In this document: positions 9,485 to 20,531 of the stretch, in pieces
Layout: each line of letters opens with the position of its first letter
Position numbering within the stretch: the stretch's first letter is position 1
From: Ktedonospora formicarum
GTDB lineage: Bacteria; Chloroflexota; Ktedonobacteria; Ktedonobacterales; Ktedonobacteraceae
Assembly (NCBI RefSeq): GCF_016587355.1
Contig: NZ_BNJF01000001.1
Span: 744,001-808,000, forward strand
Direction: 5' to 3'
DNA: 64,000 bases
Program-made: the position numbers and the translations under genes
The notes under the pieces: model-generated
What the model saw: only the letters and a program-made list of their open reading frames with translations
Told to the model about the DNA's origin: nothing
Database searches by the model: none

Positions 9485-11707
9485 ATGGTGGAAAGAGAAG
9501 AGCAATCAGTCCCTTCAAGCTATCAGAAGGGGCAACAGATTGGACAATACCGCATCATTGGTCGACTCGACCAGGGACGCTTTACTGATACTTACCTGGG
9601 ACAACATATTCAACACAAAGGGCAATATGTGCTCGACATCCAATCTCAGCCTCTGGTCACAGAGGTCAGGGATGACTTTCTCAAGCAGGCGCATCACCTC
9701 TCGAGCCTGAACCATCCACATATCCTGCGTGTATGTGATGCAGGGTTGGAGGACGCGCGCCCTTTTCTGGTCATAGAATATGTCCCGCATATCACCCTCC
9801 GTCAGGTATATCCTAAAGGGAAAACCCAACCACTCACCAAGTTTCTTGCCTATCTTAAGCAGATAGGCGAGGCACTCCAACACGCACATAATCAGGGCTT
9901 CATTCACACACATATACGCCCTGAAAATCTCTTACTGAACCGCGAGAATCAAATTCTTGTTTATGACTTCGCGCTTGAAGCCCTTATGCGCAACTTGAAA
10001 CGTACCAGACAACCCAACACACAAGCGGCACTAGATAGCATTCCTTATACTGCTCCCGAACAACTTCAAGGAAAGCCGGGAGCAGGGAGCGACCAGTACT
10101 CCCTTGCTGTTGTGGTGTATGAATGGTTCTGTGGTGTTCCCCCCTTTCAGGGCTCCTACGTGGAGATAGCGAATCATCATGTCCATAGCCAACCACCAGC
10201 CCTACGCCTCAAAGCTCCATCAGTCACTCCTCAGGAAGAGCGAACAGTGTTGCGCGCGTTGGCGAAGGACCCCACGCGCCGCTTTCCATCTATCGCGGAC
10301 TTCGTGCAGGCGCTCACGGATGCTTCGAAGGAAGCGACGTTTAATCCGGTGGTCATCTCAAACTTGCGGGCTACCGAGCCAGCGGCCCCAACAACTGCGG
10401 TCACGGCAAGCGACACGCCACCCATCCAGGCACAGATTTCGACGCCTCAGCCCCCTCCGACAACACCTCAACCCCAAGCGCTCACTGCGTCAGCAGTCGC
10501 GTCCAGTGTTGCGCCATCACAGGCTGCGCAACAGCCATCACCCGAGCGTGCGAACATCTATAAGCCGCTCCCTCTTACACCAACGGAGCTAGCTCCTATC
10601 GACCCTCCAGTAGAGCATCCACCAGCGCGGCGCGACCAGCCAGAACCTCTCACTCGGCGGGCTCTTATGGCAGGCTTGTTAGGTCTGGCCGCCGTTGGTG
10701 GGGGTATCGGCACCTGGTATCTTCTCACCCGTCGAAGCGAGAGCAATAAGCAGGGTTCAAACACGCAGGATACAACATCGACCAATACTCACTCCCAGAT
10801 TACCAGTGATGGCACTCTCATCTACCGAGGGCATCCCGCACGCGTCAACTCTATTGTCTGGTCGCCCGATGGCAAATTGATCGCCTCTGCCAGCGATGAC
10901 CAGCTTGTGCAGATCTTCGACAGCGCGACTGGAAACCTCAAGCAGACCTATAACAAACATACTGGTGCGGTCACCTTTGTTGCCTGGTCTCCCGATGGCG
11001 AACGCATCGCCTCCGCTAGCGAGGATAAGACGGTTCAGGTCTGGGATGCGCGCGATGGGGAACAGGGCCTCTCCTTTTCAGGGCATATAGACCGCGTGAA
11101 TGCGCTCTCCTGGTCCTCAGATGGTCAATTGATCGCCTCCGCTAGCGAGGATAAGACGGTTCAGGTCTGGAATAGCGTGACAGGAAATCCCTTTCTGAAT
11201 TATCAACAACATACCGCCGGCGTCCTTTCCGTCGCCTGGTCTCCTGATAACCGAAGCATCGCCTCAGGCTCCTGGGATAATACCTTGCAGGACTGGGCAA
11301 CCGCTCCTAGCGAAGCTTTTGTGATGGGGCAAACTATCTTCAAATACGGTGGACACACGGCAGAGGTCTATGTGGTCGCCTGGTCCCCTGATGGCAATCT
11401 GGTTGCCTCCGCTAGCGGCGATAGAACAGTCCAGATTGAAAGCGGTATCGATGGCGCAACAAGAGCCAAGTACGTCGGGCATACGGACTCTGTACATGGT
11501 CTCTCCTGGTCCCCTGATGGCAAATTGATTGCCTCTTGTAGCGAAGATGGGACAGTTCAAGTCTGGGAAGCATCCAATAAACACCTGATCTTGACGTATC
11601 GCGGTCATACGCGGGGCGTCTATGCAGTCTCCTGGTCTCCCGATGGCAAGCATATCGCCTCTGCTAGTGCGGACAATACAGTTCAGGTCTGGAAATCCAA
11701 TCGTTAA
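9485..11707 (+). CDS. Membrane-anchored pseudokinase with seven-bladed WD40 propeller
   Basis: Order: kinase-like domain (about residues 20-285), Pro/Ala/Thr-rich linker (about 300-390), one membrane helix (about 395-412, MAGLLGLAAVGGGIGTWYLL after RR), then seven WD40 repeats (about 440-740), enough for a closed propeller on the far side of the membrane. The kinase core is degenerate: the glycine loop is DQGRFT, the ATP-binding Lys is Asp51 (YVLDIQ), the catalytic HRD is HTH (141-143), and DFG is DFA (161-163), though Asn148 is kept. It is therefore likely a pseudokinase that binds partners rather than phosphorylating. The WD40 repeats are nearly uniform (AWSPDG...IASAS.D.TVQVW). It stands just upstream of the carbohydrate genes, so a sensing or scaffold role at the cell surface is possible. 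Confidence 0.85.
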   Translation: MVEREEQSVPSSYQKGQQIGQYRIIGRLDQGRFTDTYLGQHIQHKGQYVLDIQSQPLVTEVRDDFLKQAHHLSSLNHPHILRVCDAGLEDARPFLVIEYVPHITLRQVYPKGKTQPLTKFLAYLKQIGEALQHAHNQGFIHTHIRPENLLLNRENQILVYDFALEALMRNLKRTRQPNTQAALDSIPYTAPEQLQGKPGAGSDQYSLAVVVYEWFCGVPPFQGSYVEIANHHVHSQPPALRLKAPSVTPQEERTVLRALAKDPTRRFPSIADFVQALTDASKEATFNPVVISNLRATEPAAPTTAVTASDTPPIQAQISTPQPPPTTPQPQALTASAVASSVAPSQAAQQPSPERANIYKPLPLTPTELAPIDPPVEHPPARRDQPEPLTRRALMAGLLGLAAVGGGIGTWYLLTRRSESNKQGSNTQDTTSTNTHSQITSDGTLIYRGHPARVNSIVWSPDGKLIASASDDQLVQIFDSATGNLKQTYNKHTGAVTFVAWSPDGERIASASEDKTVQVWDARDGEQGLSFSGHIDRVNALSWSSDGQLIASASEDKTVQVWNSVTGNPFLNYQQHTAGVLSVAWSPDNRSIASGSWDNTLQDWATAPSEAFVMGQTIFKYGGHTAEVYVVAWSPDGNLVASASGDRTVQIESGIDGATRAKYVGHTDSVHGLSWSPDGKLIASCSEDGTVQVWEASNKHLILTYRGHTRGVYAVSWSPDGKHIASASADNTVQVWKSNR

Positions 11708-11757
11708 GCTTGCTTTATTCATCTTCTACCTCAGCAATCCTATACAAGAGGTTTTAT

Positions 11758-13497
11758 ATGCAATCCGATGAGAACGCGCGACGCTACCCCTCCTCACAGT
11801 CAGGAGAATGCCAGCATTTACAGGGAGCGAGACCATCTGGTCCAGGTTACCAGGCTGTCCCAGCCGCACCAACCATTCAGCCTATACCGTCTCATACAGG
11901 ACTCGATCCTTTGCCAGAAATCCTGGCTCCCGGCAGTCGACCACCACTTCGCGGCAAGAAATCAGGCCGCACAAGAAGACAGGGGAGAGGTATCCTTGTC
12001 TTCTTATTAAGCGCTATGCTCCTCATTTCTCTAGTCCTGGGCACTTCCAGTATTAGTCATGCGAATACCCACTTGCTCGTAAGCATTGGTGATGCTCAGC
12101 AGACCAATGTTGATCTCAATCTGGGCCAACCAATCAGCCCCTATCTCTACGGAAGCAATGTTTTTCCCAAGGCTGGCAGCGATTCACAGGACGCTCAGGG
12201 TAGCGGCTTTATGAGCTACGATTCCGCGATTGTGCAGGGTCTACGCTCGGCACAGATCCGCCTGCTTCGCTTTCCTGGTGGCGAATGGGGCGAACAGCAC
12301 ACACTTTCCACCGCACAACTCGATGACTTCAGCCACCTGCTTCATGATACTGGCGCGGATGGTCTCATTCAGGCTCCACTCTCAGATCCGCAGCATGCGG
12401 ATACCCTTTCGTCACGCGCCAGCCGCGCCGGACTCCTTGTCGATTACATGAACAACGCTCACAGCATCCAGCGTAAGAACACCACCACAACACTATATCC
12501 CATCAAATACTGGGTGGTCGGCAACGAACCGGATCGTCTGACTAATCCTGATACAGGCGCAACCTATACCGCGATCGAATATGCCCAGGCTTTTATCCAG
12601 TACTCAATCGCCATGCACCAGAATGATCCTAACATTAAAGTCTTTGGTCCTGAAATCAGCCAATTCTATGGCGCGGGCCTCGGGCCGCGAGATTCAACCA
12701 ACAAGCTCTGGATGGAGACGTTTCTCCAGGTGGTGAGCACATATGAGAAGACACATCCGACCGCTGGCTTTCACCTGCTCGATGGCGTCTCATTTCATCG
12801 CTATCCATTCAACGATGCACGCCAGGCAACTAGCCTTTTGCTTGATAGCACGGGTGAGTGGGACGATCTGGTCTCCTCACTGCGCCAGATTGTAAGACAG
12901 GACTTCCAGCGCGATCTGCCTGTTGCTATCACTGAAGTCAATACTAATCCTAATAACGCGGTTCCACCACCCGACTACGCCGCGCTCTGGTGGGCTGATA
13001 CCCTGGGGAGACTGATGGATCAGCAGGTCGAATACATGGCCTTCTTCTCAACCGAAGGCGTCGACACCCCCTATCCACTTTTCACCTCGCGCGGAAATCA
13101 GGCGACGCTAATGCTGCGTACTATGCAGTTGTTCACGCATCTGCAAAAGACCTACGTGCCCACCTCCAACCAGCAAGACAATGTCTCACTCTATGTTACG
13201 CAGGATCAAGCCCACAACACCGTTAGCTTGCTTTTTATCAACAAAGGTGAGACCACACAGATCGCCCATATTCGACCCGATGGCCTGAGCTTACCGACGC
13301 ATAACTGGAATAGCCAGGACGTGACTCTTAAAGGTCGTAGTTTGCTCTTACTGACGCTCAAACGCGGGGGCGCCAACGAAGCATATACCTTACTCACATC
13401 TCAGGGAAATCTCGAAACAAGCAATGGCAAGACCCCTGTGATTACCCGTACTGTCTGTGGGCAGGAAAGTACTGCTACGGATACGCGACCTTGTTGA
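11758..13497 (+). CDS. Membrane-anchored glycoside hydrolase, clan GH-A-like
   Basis: A 579-residue protein with a cytoplasmic basic N-terminus, one membrane helix or uncleaved signal (GILVFLLSAMLLISLVLG, about residues 82-99) and an outside catalytic domain. Clan GH-A signs are YWVVGNEPD (acid/base Glu after Asn) and VAITEVNTNPN (nucleophile Glu) about 145 residues later, as in GH39, GH44 and GH51 enzymes; FPGGEWGEQH resembles the early strand motif of these. A beta-sandwich-like tail (about 470-560) follows. The ATG at 11758 has AGAGGT 5 nt upstream. It begins a run GH, GT2, PMT-like, GH5 on one strand. The exact family is uncertain. Confidence 0.7.
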   Translation: MQSDENARRYPSSQSGECQHLQGARPSGPGYQAVPAAPTIQPIPSHTGLDPLPEILAPGSRPPLRGKKSGRTRRQGRGILVFLLSAMLLISLVLGTSSISHANTHLLVSIGDAQQTNVDLNLGQPISPYLYGSNVFPKAGSDSQDAQGSGFMSYDSAIVQGLRSAQIRLLRFPGGEWGEQHTLSTAQLDDFSHLLHDTGADGLIQAPLSDPQHADTLSSRASRAGLLVDYMNNAHSIQRKNTTTTLYPIKYWVVGNEPDRLTNPDTGATYTAIEYAQAFIQYSIAMHQNDPNIKVFGPEISQFYGAGLGPRDSTNKLWMETFLQVVSTYEKTHPTAGFHLLDGVSFHRYPFNDARQATSLLLDSTGEWDDLVSSLRQIVRQDFQRDLPVAITEVNTNPNNAVPPPDYAALWWADTLGRLMDQQVEYMAFFSTEGVDTPYPLFTSRGNQATLMLRTMQLFTHLQKTYVPTSNQQDNVSLYVTQDQAHNTVSLLFINKGETTQIAHIRPDGLSLPTHNWNSQDVTLKGRSLLLLTLKRGGANEAYTLLTSQGNLETSNGKTPVITRTVCGQESTATDTRPC

Positions 13498-13574
13498 AGC
13501 ACAACCCAACGCTGAGGCTTCAGAGAAACGCAATAGCGCGGTGAGCTAGTCTCACCATGAGGATAGAAAATACT

Positions 13575-14861
13575 ATGTTCTGGAACATATTCATAAACGG
13601 CCTGGAAGCACTCTACATGCTTATCATCGTGCTGATGACAATTCAGGCCATCTTCAATATTCGTCTGCGCCTCTTCATCTGGGAGGAACCAGAGCAAGCT
13701 CTGCTCAATAGCGCGCCAACCATCTATCGCGAGCCGAGCCTCTCCTTTACCATCATGCTACCAGCGCGCCACGAAGAGGAGGTTTACCGTGACACAATCC
13801 AGAAGGTCTATGACCTGAACTATCCACGCAAGCTTGTTCAGATTATGGCAATCTGCCGCGAGGACGATACAGGCACCATTGCCGAGGCTCGCGCCAAAAT
13901 CAACGAATTGCGCGACCCCAACGTCCAACTGGTCATCTTCAACGATAAGCCAATCAATAAACCGCATGGGCTCAATCTCGCCCTACGTGTTGCCACGGGC
14001 GATATCGTGACGATCTTCGACGCTGAAGATGAGCCACATCCCGATATCCTGCAAATTATCAACACCACCTACCTTAATGAGAAAGTGGACGTTGTGCAAA
14101 GTGGCGTCCAGCTTATGAACCACAATACGAAGTGGTTCTGCTTCCTCAATGTGCTAGAGTACTTCTTCTGGTTTAAGTCCTCGCTCCACTTCTTCGCCAA
14201 TGTCGGCATGACCCCCCTTGGAGGCAATACCGTCTTCGTCAGGCGCGATCTTATGCAACGCCTCGGGGGCTGGGATGAGACCTGTCTGACAGAAGATGCC
14301 GATCTGGGCATCCGCCTCTGCCTCTCGGGCGCACGCGTGCGTATCATTTATGATGATGAGTTTGTAACGAAGGAGGAGACTCCTCATACTATTGAGCAAT
14401 TTATCAAACAGCGCACGCGCTGGAACCAGGGCTTTATCCAGATTCTCTTCCGGGGCCGCTGGCTCAAACTTGATACCTTCCAACGCCGCATGCTCGCGCT
14501 CTATGTGCTCATATTGCCAGAGGTTCAGGCTTTTTTTACGCTGATGATCCCCGTTTCGATTGTGATGTTCTTCTTCGTCAAGCTGCCCGTGTGGATGGCA
14601 ATGCTGACCTTTATGCCTTTCTATTGCTTCATTCTGGCTATGTTCATCGATCTGGCGGGCCTACATGAGTTTGTGAAAGTGCATCATCGCAAATGGAGTT
14701 GGAAAGAAGCCTTGATTCTGCTTCTAGCCTTTATGCCCTATCAGATCTTGCTGGGTATCGGCGCGCTACGCGCTACCTACCGCTTTCTCAAAGGTACTTC
14801 CAATTGGGAAAAGACGGCCCATATTGGGCAACATCGCGGCAATGCGCCAGCTCATAGCTAA
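13575..14861 (+). CDS. Processive glycosyltransferase family 2 (cellulose/hyaluronan synthase-like)
   Basis: A 428-residue membrane GT2 enzyme. An N-terminal helix (MFWNIFINGLEALYMLIIVL) is followed by the catalytic domain with the nucleotide-binding DAEDEPHPD, the GGNTVFVRR acceptor region, the TED motif in CLTEDADLG, and QRTRW (QxxRW), which together mark processive or cellulose-synthase-like transferases. Three or four helices close the protein (about residues 310-410). It should polymerise or extend a beta-linked glycan and may pass it through the membrane. The ATG at 13575 has GAGGAT 10 nt upstream and is preferred over the ATG at 13557. Flanked by glycosidase and PMT-like genes. Confidence 0.85.
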   Translation: MFWNIFINGLEALYMLIIVLMTIQAIFNIRLRLFIWEEPEQALLNSAPTIYREPSLSFTIMLPARHEEEVYRDTIQKVYDLNYPRKLVQIMAICREDDTGTIAEARAKINELRDPNVQLVIFNDKPINKPHGLNLALRVATGDIVTIFDAEDEPHPDILQIINTTYLNEKVDVVQSGVQLMNHNTKWFCFLNVLEYFFWFKSSLHFFANVGMTPLGGNTVFVRRDLMQRLGGWDETCLTEDADLGIRLCLSGARVRIIYDDEFVTKEETPHTIEQFIKQRTRWNQGFIQILFRGRWLKLDTFQRRMLALYVLILPEVQAFFTLMIPVSIVMFFFVKLPVWMAMLTFMPFYCFILAMFIDLAGLHEFVKVHHRKWSWKEALILLLAFMPYQILLGIGALRATYRFLKGTSNWEKTAHIGQHRGNAPAHS

Positions 14862-14884
14862 GTCGAAGAGGAGGAAGCACATAA

Positions 14885-16786
14885 ATGCAAAGACCAGAGC
14901 AGCCAGACAAGCCACAACAGACCGGTATCCAGAGTCAGGTACCACCGCGTACACCACCTATTGCGTCCGCTAAACCGCCTGAGACACCACCACTGACGGA
15001 CAAGGCCAAACCCGCAAAGGGTGAACTAGATCCGGGCAATGTGACACTCTACCGCAATAGCCGGTTCTTTGTGCATGCGGTTATCCCGGATAAGCCACCT
15101 AAAGAGGAAACACATGAGGCTGGCAATACTTCGCTATTAGAGCAGATACGCTGGCTATCAGCTGAGCGCCAGCGTATCACGCTCATCAGAACACGTCTCC
15201 TACCACGGATAGACCTGTTTAATCCTTCACAGCGGAAGACCATAGTGATACCGCTCTGGATAGAAGGGCTGGTCGTTGCACTGGCGCTTGGCCTCACACT
15301 CTGGGCACACGCGCTCAATATGTTCAACTTCCCGCTATATGGGCCAGACGAGGGTGCCTATATGGCAAATGCCTGGGCGCTGATTCACGGCAACCTTCAG
15401 CCCTACCCCTATACCTATGACCATCCCCCCGTTGGCTGGATGCAAATCGCGCTCTGGACCTTGCTCACTGGCGGCTTTTTCAGTTTTGAAACTGCCATCA
15501 ATAGTGGGCGCGTAATGATGCTCGCTCTGTCAGGGGGAAGCGCGCTTCTTCTCTACTTGATTACCCGACGCTTGAGCGGGAGCCGAAGCGCGAGTCTGCT
15601 CGCCCTGGCGATTTTCGCCCTTTCCCCCCTAGCCATAACCTATCAGCGCGAGGTCTTGCTCGATAATATCGGAACCTTCTGGCTTCTGCTCTCAATCTTT
15701 TTCGTAGTGCATGGGAATAGCCGCCTGCGCAACATCATCTACTCAGCACTCGCCCTGGGCATCGCCATCTTGAGCCAGGAGGTCTTCATTGTCTTCGTCC
15801 CGATCATGCTCTATAGCGTCTGGCTCTTCGCGACACGCTTTCAGCGCAAGTTTGCCCTGGTAGCCTTTGGCTATATTGTACTCTCTCTCAGTTCAGCCTA
15901 TGCTCTTCTAGCGATTATGAAGGGTGAGCTCTTTCCCCCTGGCATCTTGCCCGGAGATACACATGCTCACCCCAGCCTGCTAGGTACACTCTTCAGACAA
16001 GCGCAGTACACGCAAGAGACTGGCAACTTCGCGAACAGTTGGGAGACCTGGATGCGCCTGGATCTCCCGTTCTTTATCGCTGGTGCTCTTTCCCTGGTAA
16101 TACATATTATTGGTGGATGGTGGAACCGCTTACAGTGGCTACTCGCGCTCTTTGTGGTGAGTTACTGGCTCATGCTGCTCGCCATCCAGAACATCTTCCC
16201 TTTCTCGATTCTACCCATATTGCCTCTGCTCACAATTAGCATCGTCATGGCACTAAACGTTCCTTTGAGAATACTGAGCCAGCGCGTCGGCTTTGATCTG
16301 GCGCGAGCCTTACTCCTCTTTCTCTTGATTGGAGCCATCATTCCTTTCAATCTCCAACGTGAGGAGCCACAATTCAGCCAAAACAATGCTGAGCCCCAAC
16401 GTCAGGCGCTTATGTGGATCAACCGCAATGTGCCACAGAACTCGGTGCTGATTATCAATAGCTACCTGTACACCGATCTGCATGAAAGTGGCAGTATGGG
16501 CGCTGGCAACAGCTCAACTTACCCACGTGCCCACATCTACTGGAACGCGGCCTTCGATCCAGAGGTACATGATACGCTACTACATAACTGCTGGAATAAC
16601 ATCGATTACCTTGTTATCGATACCAATATGCTTAATGATATTCAGTCGCGTGGCGGCCCCATGCTCTTGCTTGACCGCGCGCTCCATCGCTCAATTCTAC
16701 GAACTGAATTCAACTCTACCGGCAACAATACCCGCGCGCGTATCCAGATTTATCAGGTCGCGCACGATCCACATAGCTGTACTTGA
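14885..16786 (+). CDS. Membrane glycosyltransferase, PMT/ArnT (GT-C) type
   Basis: A 633-residue protein. About 115 Pro/Gln/Lys-rich residues come first, then about 11 hydrophobic helices from residue 125. The first external loop holds YGPDEGAYMANAW, the DE motif that marks the GT-C fold of protein mannosyltransferases and ArnT, which use polyprenyl-phosphate sugars. DHPPVGWMQ shortly after is also typical. A soluble C-terminal part follows (QRQALMWINRNVPQNS). It starts 23 nt after the GT2 stop with GAGGAGG upstream, so both are likely one operon. Likely role: moving a sugar from a lipid carrier onto a surface protein or glycan. Confidence 0.82.
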   Translation: MQRPEQPDKPQQTGIQSQVPPRTPPIASAKPPETPPLTDKAKPAKGELDPGNVTLYRNSRFFVHAVIPDKPPKEETHEAGNTSLLEQIRWLSAERQRITLIRTRLLPRIDLFNPSQRKTIVIPLWIEGLVVALALGLTLWAHALNMFNFPLYGPDEGAYMANAWALIHGNLQPYPYTYDHPPVGWMQIALWTLLTGGFFSFETAINSGRVMMLALSGGSALLLYLITRRLSGSRSASLLALAIFALSPLAITYQREVLLDNIGTFWLLLSIFFVVHGNSRLRNIIYSALALGIAILSQEVFIVFVPIMLYSVWLFATRFQRKFALVAFGYIVLSLSSAYALLAIMKGELFPPGILPGDTHAHPSLLGTLFRQAQYTQETGNFANSWETWMRLDLPFFIAGALSLVIHIIGGWWNRLQWLLALFVVSYWLMLLAIQNIFPFSILPILPLLTISIVMALNVPLRILSQRVGFDLARALLLFLLIGAIIPFNLQREEPQFSQNNAEPQRQALMWINRNVPQNSVLIINSYLYTDLHESGSMGAGNSSTYPRAHIYWNAAFDPEVHDTLLHNCWNNIDYLVIDTNMLNDIQSRGGPMLLLDRALHRSILRTEFNSTGNNTRARIQIYQVAHDPHSCT

Positions 16787-16849
16787 GGACAAGAACTATA
16801 GAGAACCACGCGCTCAAAGGGCACCACCCTTTGGGCATATTCCTACCCT

Positions 16850-16974
16850 TTATGCGAAGACCTGAACACGCTTGAATTAAGGCAAGAGCCAATGCCACCT
16901 GAATGGCGGCAACTCATGTTCTCACCCAGGGAGCGCGCTAGCTTCAACAGCGGCACTGGTTTTCGCATAAGACC
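16850..16974. repeat. MITE-like element R1 upstream of the GH5 gene
   Basis: Ends are TTATGCGAAGACC (left) and GGTTTTCGCATAAGACC (right), inverted repeats matching at 12 of 13 core positions. Inside lies a further imperfect hairpin around 16886-16915. The right end is 13 bp before the GH5 start codon. It shares its termini with R2-R5. Confidence 0.6.
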
Positions 16975-16978
16975 ATAG

Positions 16979-18838
<1,860 letters not shown>

Positions 18839-18847
18839 TAATAGGAA

Positions 18848-18889
18848 TGCCCAGGGAGCCAGCGAATATTCCCGCTGGCTCCCTGGGCA
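18848..18889. terminator. Strong hairpin between convergent genes
   Basis: Perfect 17-bp stem (TGCCCAGGGAGCCAGCG and its complement) around an 8-nt loop, starting 10 bp after the cellulase stop and ending 12 bp before the 3' end of the DoxX gene. No long T run; probably a bidirectional terminator. Confidence 0.75.
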
Positions 18890-18900
18890 CCCCTACAAAT

Positions 18901-19281
18901 CTATTTATCCTCGCTCTTCTGGATTGGAGCCTCCGCCAACACCATCAGCAACCCTCCTATGATCGCGGCGTTCTTTAGAAATTGGATCTGCTGCTGCACC
19001 TTTCCGGCGGGTGTCTCCTCCTTCCAAAAAGCATGTCCCACAATAGTTGTCGGCACCAGCGCACCTAGCAGAGCCATCGCGGCAAGCTTCGGCGCGACAT
19101 CAGTAGCCAGCGCGAAGCCACCTGCAACCATGACCGCTCCATTGAGAATAGTCGCCTGGAGCGGCTGCGGTATACCAGCCTTCGCGACCATCTTTGCGCG
19201 CCCCTCAGGTTCTTTCAATGTGCTGAAACCACCTACTATGAAAATACCTGACAAAAATAATCTACTGAGTGTTTTTAACAT
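18901..19281 (-). CDS. DoxX-family membrane protein
   Basis: A 126-residue protein with four hydrophobic helices. It begins LSRLFLSGIFIVGGFSTL and has the helix pattern and length of the DoxX/YphA family, with FWKEETPAGKVQQQIQFLKN in the second half, a common DoxX pattern. The family is of poorly known function; some members act in redox or thiosulfate metabolism. It stands alone, convergent with the cellulase and divergent from cofE. A GGGGGAAC purine tract lies upstream of its ATG. Confidence 0.8.
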   Translation of the reverse strand: MLKTLSRLFLSGIFIVGGFSTLKEPEGRAKMVAKAGIPQPLQATILNGAVMVAGGFALATDVAPKLAAMALLGALVPTTIVGHAFWKEETPAGKVQQQIQFLKNAAIIGGLLMVLAEAPIQKSEDK

Positions 19282-19564
19282 ACACTCATGTTCCCCCTTT
19301 AATCAACGAATAAAGCACTGCATAGATATAACGATAAGTAAGCAGCCTGATCACCTACTCCTCTCCTATATAGTACAGCAATCCAAACCATAGCAATTTC
19401 ATACATAACGCTTTCGACTTTTCTGAGCCAATCAGGGAATAAACCAAAGCATTTTCACTCTTCTATATATGTGTGGCATACTAACACTGGACAACCAGTT
19501 CGCGGGCAGCCATGCGCTTTACAGCATCACACGCCGCCGCTATAATGCCATACGAGGGAGAATC

Positions 19565-20332
19565 ATGCATACAGAGATAAAAATTTTACCTGTTACAGGT
19601 ATTGGCGATATTCGCCCAGGGGATGACCTGGGTCTTCTTATCTATAATGCGTTGAAGCAACAGCAGATCACACCACGCCAGGGTGATGTTCTCGTTATCA
19701 CGCAAAAGATCATCTCCAAAGCCGAAGGGCGCCTGGTCCGACTCGATGAAATTGAGCCCTCGCCCTTCGCGCTCCAATACGCCGAGCGCTATCAGAAGGA
19801 CCCTCAGCATGTTGAGGTCGTTCTGCGCGAAAGCAAACGCATCGTACGCATGGATCATGGCGTTATGATTTGCGAGACACAACACGGCTTTATTTGCGCG
19901 AATGCGGGCGTTGACGAATCCAATATCGGCGGTGAGCGCGTGCTCGCACTCCTACCCGAAGACTCCGACCGCTCAGCACGCCAGATCCGCCAGCGCATCC
20001 AAAGTCTTATCAACGATGATGACAACACAGACTTCGCCATCATCGTTTCAGACACCTGGGGACGCCCCTGGCGCAATGGGCAGGTCAATATGGCTATTGG
20101 CGTTGCGGGTATGGAACCCCTATCCGACTATCGCGGTCAGAACGATCCCTATGGCTATGAACTCCATGCAAGTGTAATTGGAGTTGCCGACGAACTGGCC
20201 TCCGCTGCGGAATTAGTCATGGGTAAAGTGGATCGCGTGCCTGTCGCCCTGTTGCGCGGCTATACCTATAAATCAGGGCAGGGCAGTGGAAGCGAACTCA
20301 TTCGTGATGGCGCCACAGATATGTTCCGCTAA
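19565..20332 (+). CDS. cofE: Coenzyme F420-0:L-glutamate ligase
   Basis: A 255-residue enzyme adding glutamates to F420-0 with GTP. Conserved blocks are LPVTGIGDIRPGDDL at the N-terminus, VITQKIISKAEGR, CANAGVDESN, the central SDTWGRPWRNGQ, and NDPYGYELHASV near the C-terminus. The ATG at 19565 (MHTEIKI) has GAGGGAG just upstream; the frame is open further 5' without family similarity. Unlike mycobacterial FbiB, the nitroreductase domain is not fused but is encoded separately by the next gene. First of four same-strand F420 genes. Confidence 0.93.
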   Translation: MHTEIKILPVTGIGDIRPGDDLGLLIYNALKQQQITPRQGDVLVITQKIISKAEGRLVRLDEIEPSPFALQYAERYQKDPQHVEVVLRESKRIVRMDHGVMICETQHGFICANAGVDESNIGGERVLALLPEDSDRSARQIRQRIQSLINDDDNTDFAIIVSDTWGRPWRNGQVNMAIGVAGMEPLSDYRGQNDPYGYELHASVIGVADELASAAELVMGKVDRVPVALLRGYTYKSGQGSGSELIRDGATDMFR

Positions 20333-20434
20333 TCCTGACACTATACCAGCCTGACGTATTCGCTCCTGATAAGGAATGTCGAATGCGAGCACGAACCACA
20401 TCAGCTATGTGTTTTTCCGCGTAAAACCTTTTCC

Positions 20435-20516
20435 TTATTCGAAAGCCTGAACACGTCGGTGCTAGCCGCGACCCCATGCGGGGCCACGGCAGCGACATTG
20501 GTTCTCGTATAAGATC
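20435..20516. repeat. MITE-like element R2 between cofE and the nitroreductase gene
   Basis: 82 bp. Left end TTATTCGAAAGCC, right end GGTTCTCGTATAAGATC, inverted with 10 of 13 core matches. An internal palindrome CCCCATGCGGGG lies at 20472-20483. The right end is 15 bp before the GTG start at 20532. R3 in this cluster has the same length and the same right-hand border AGATCTTAG. Confidence 0.6.
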
Positions 20517-20531
20517 TTAGAGGAAAGAACA

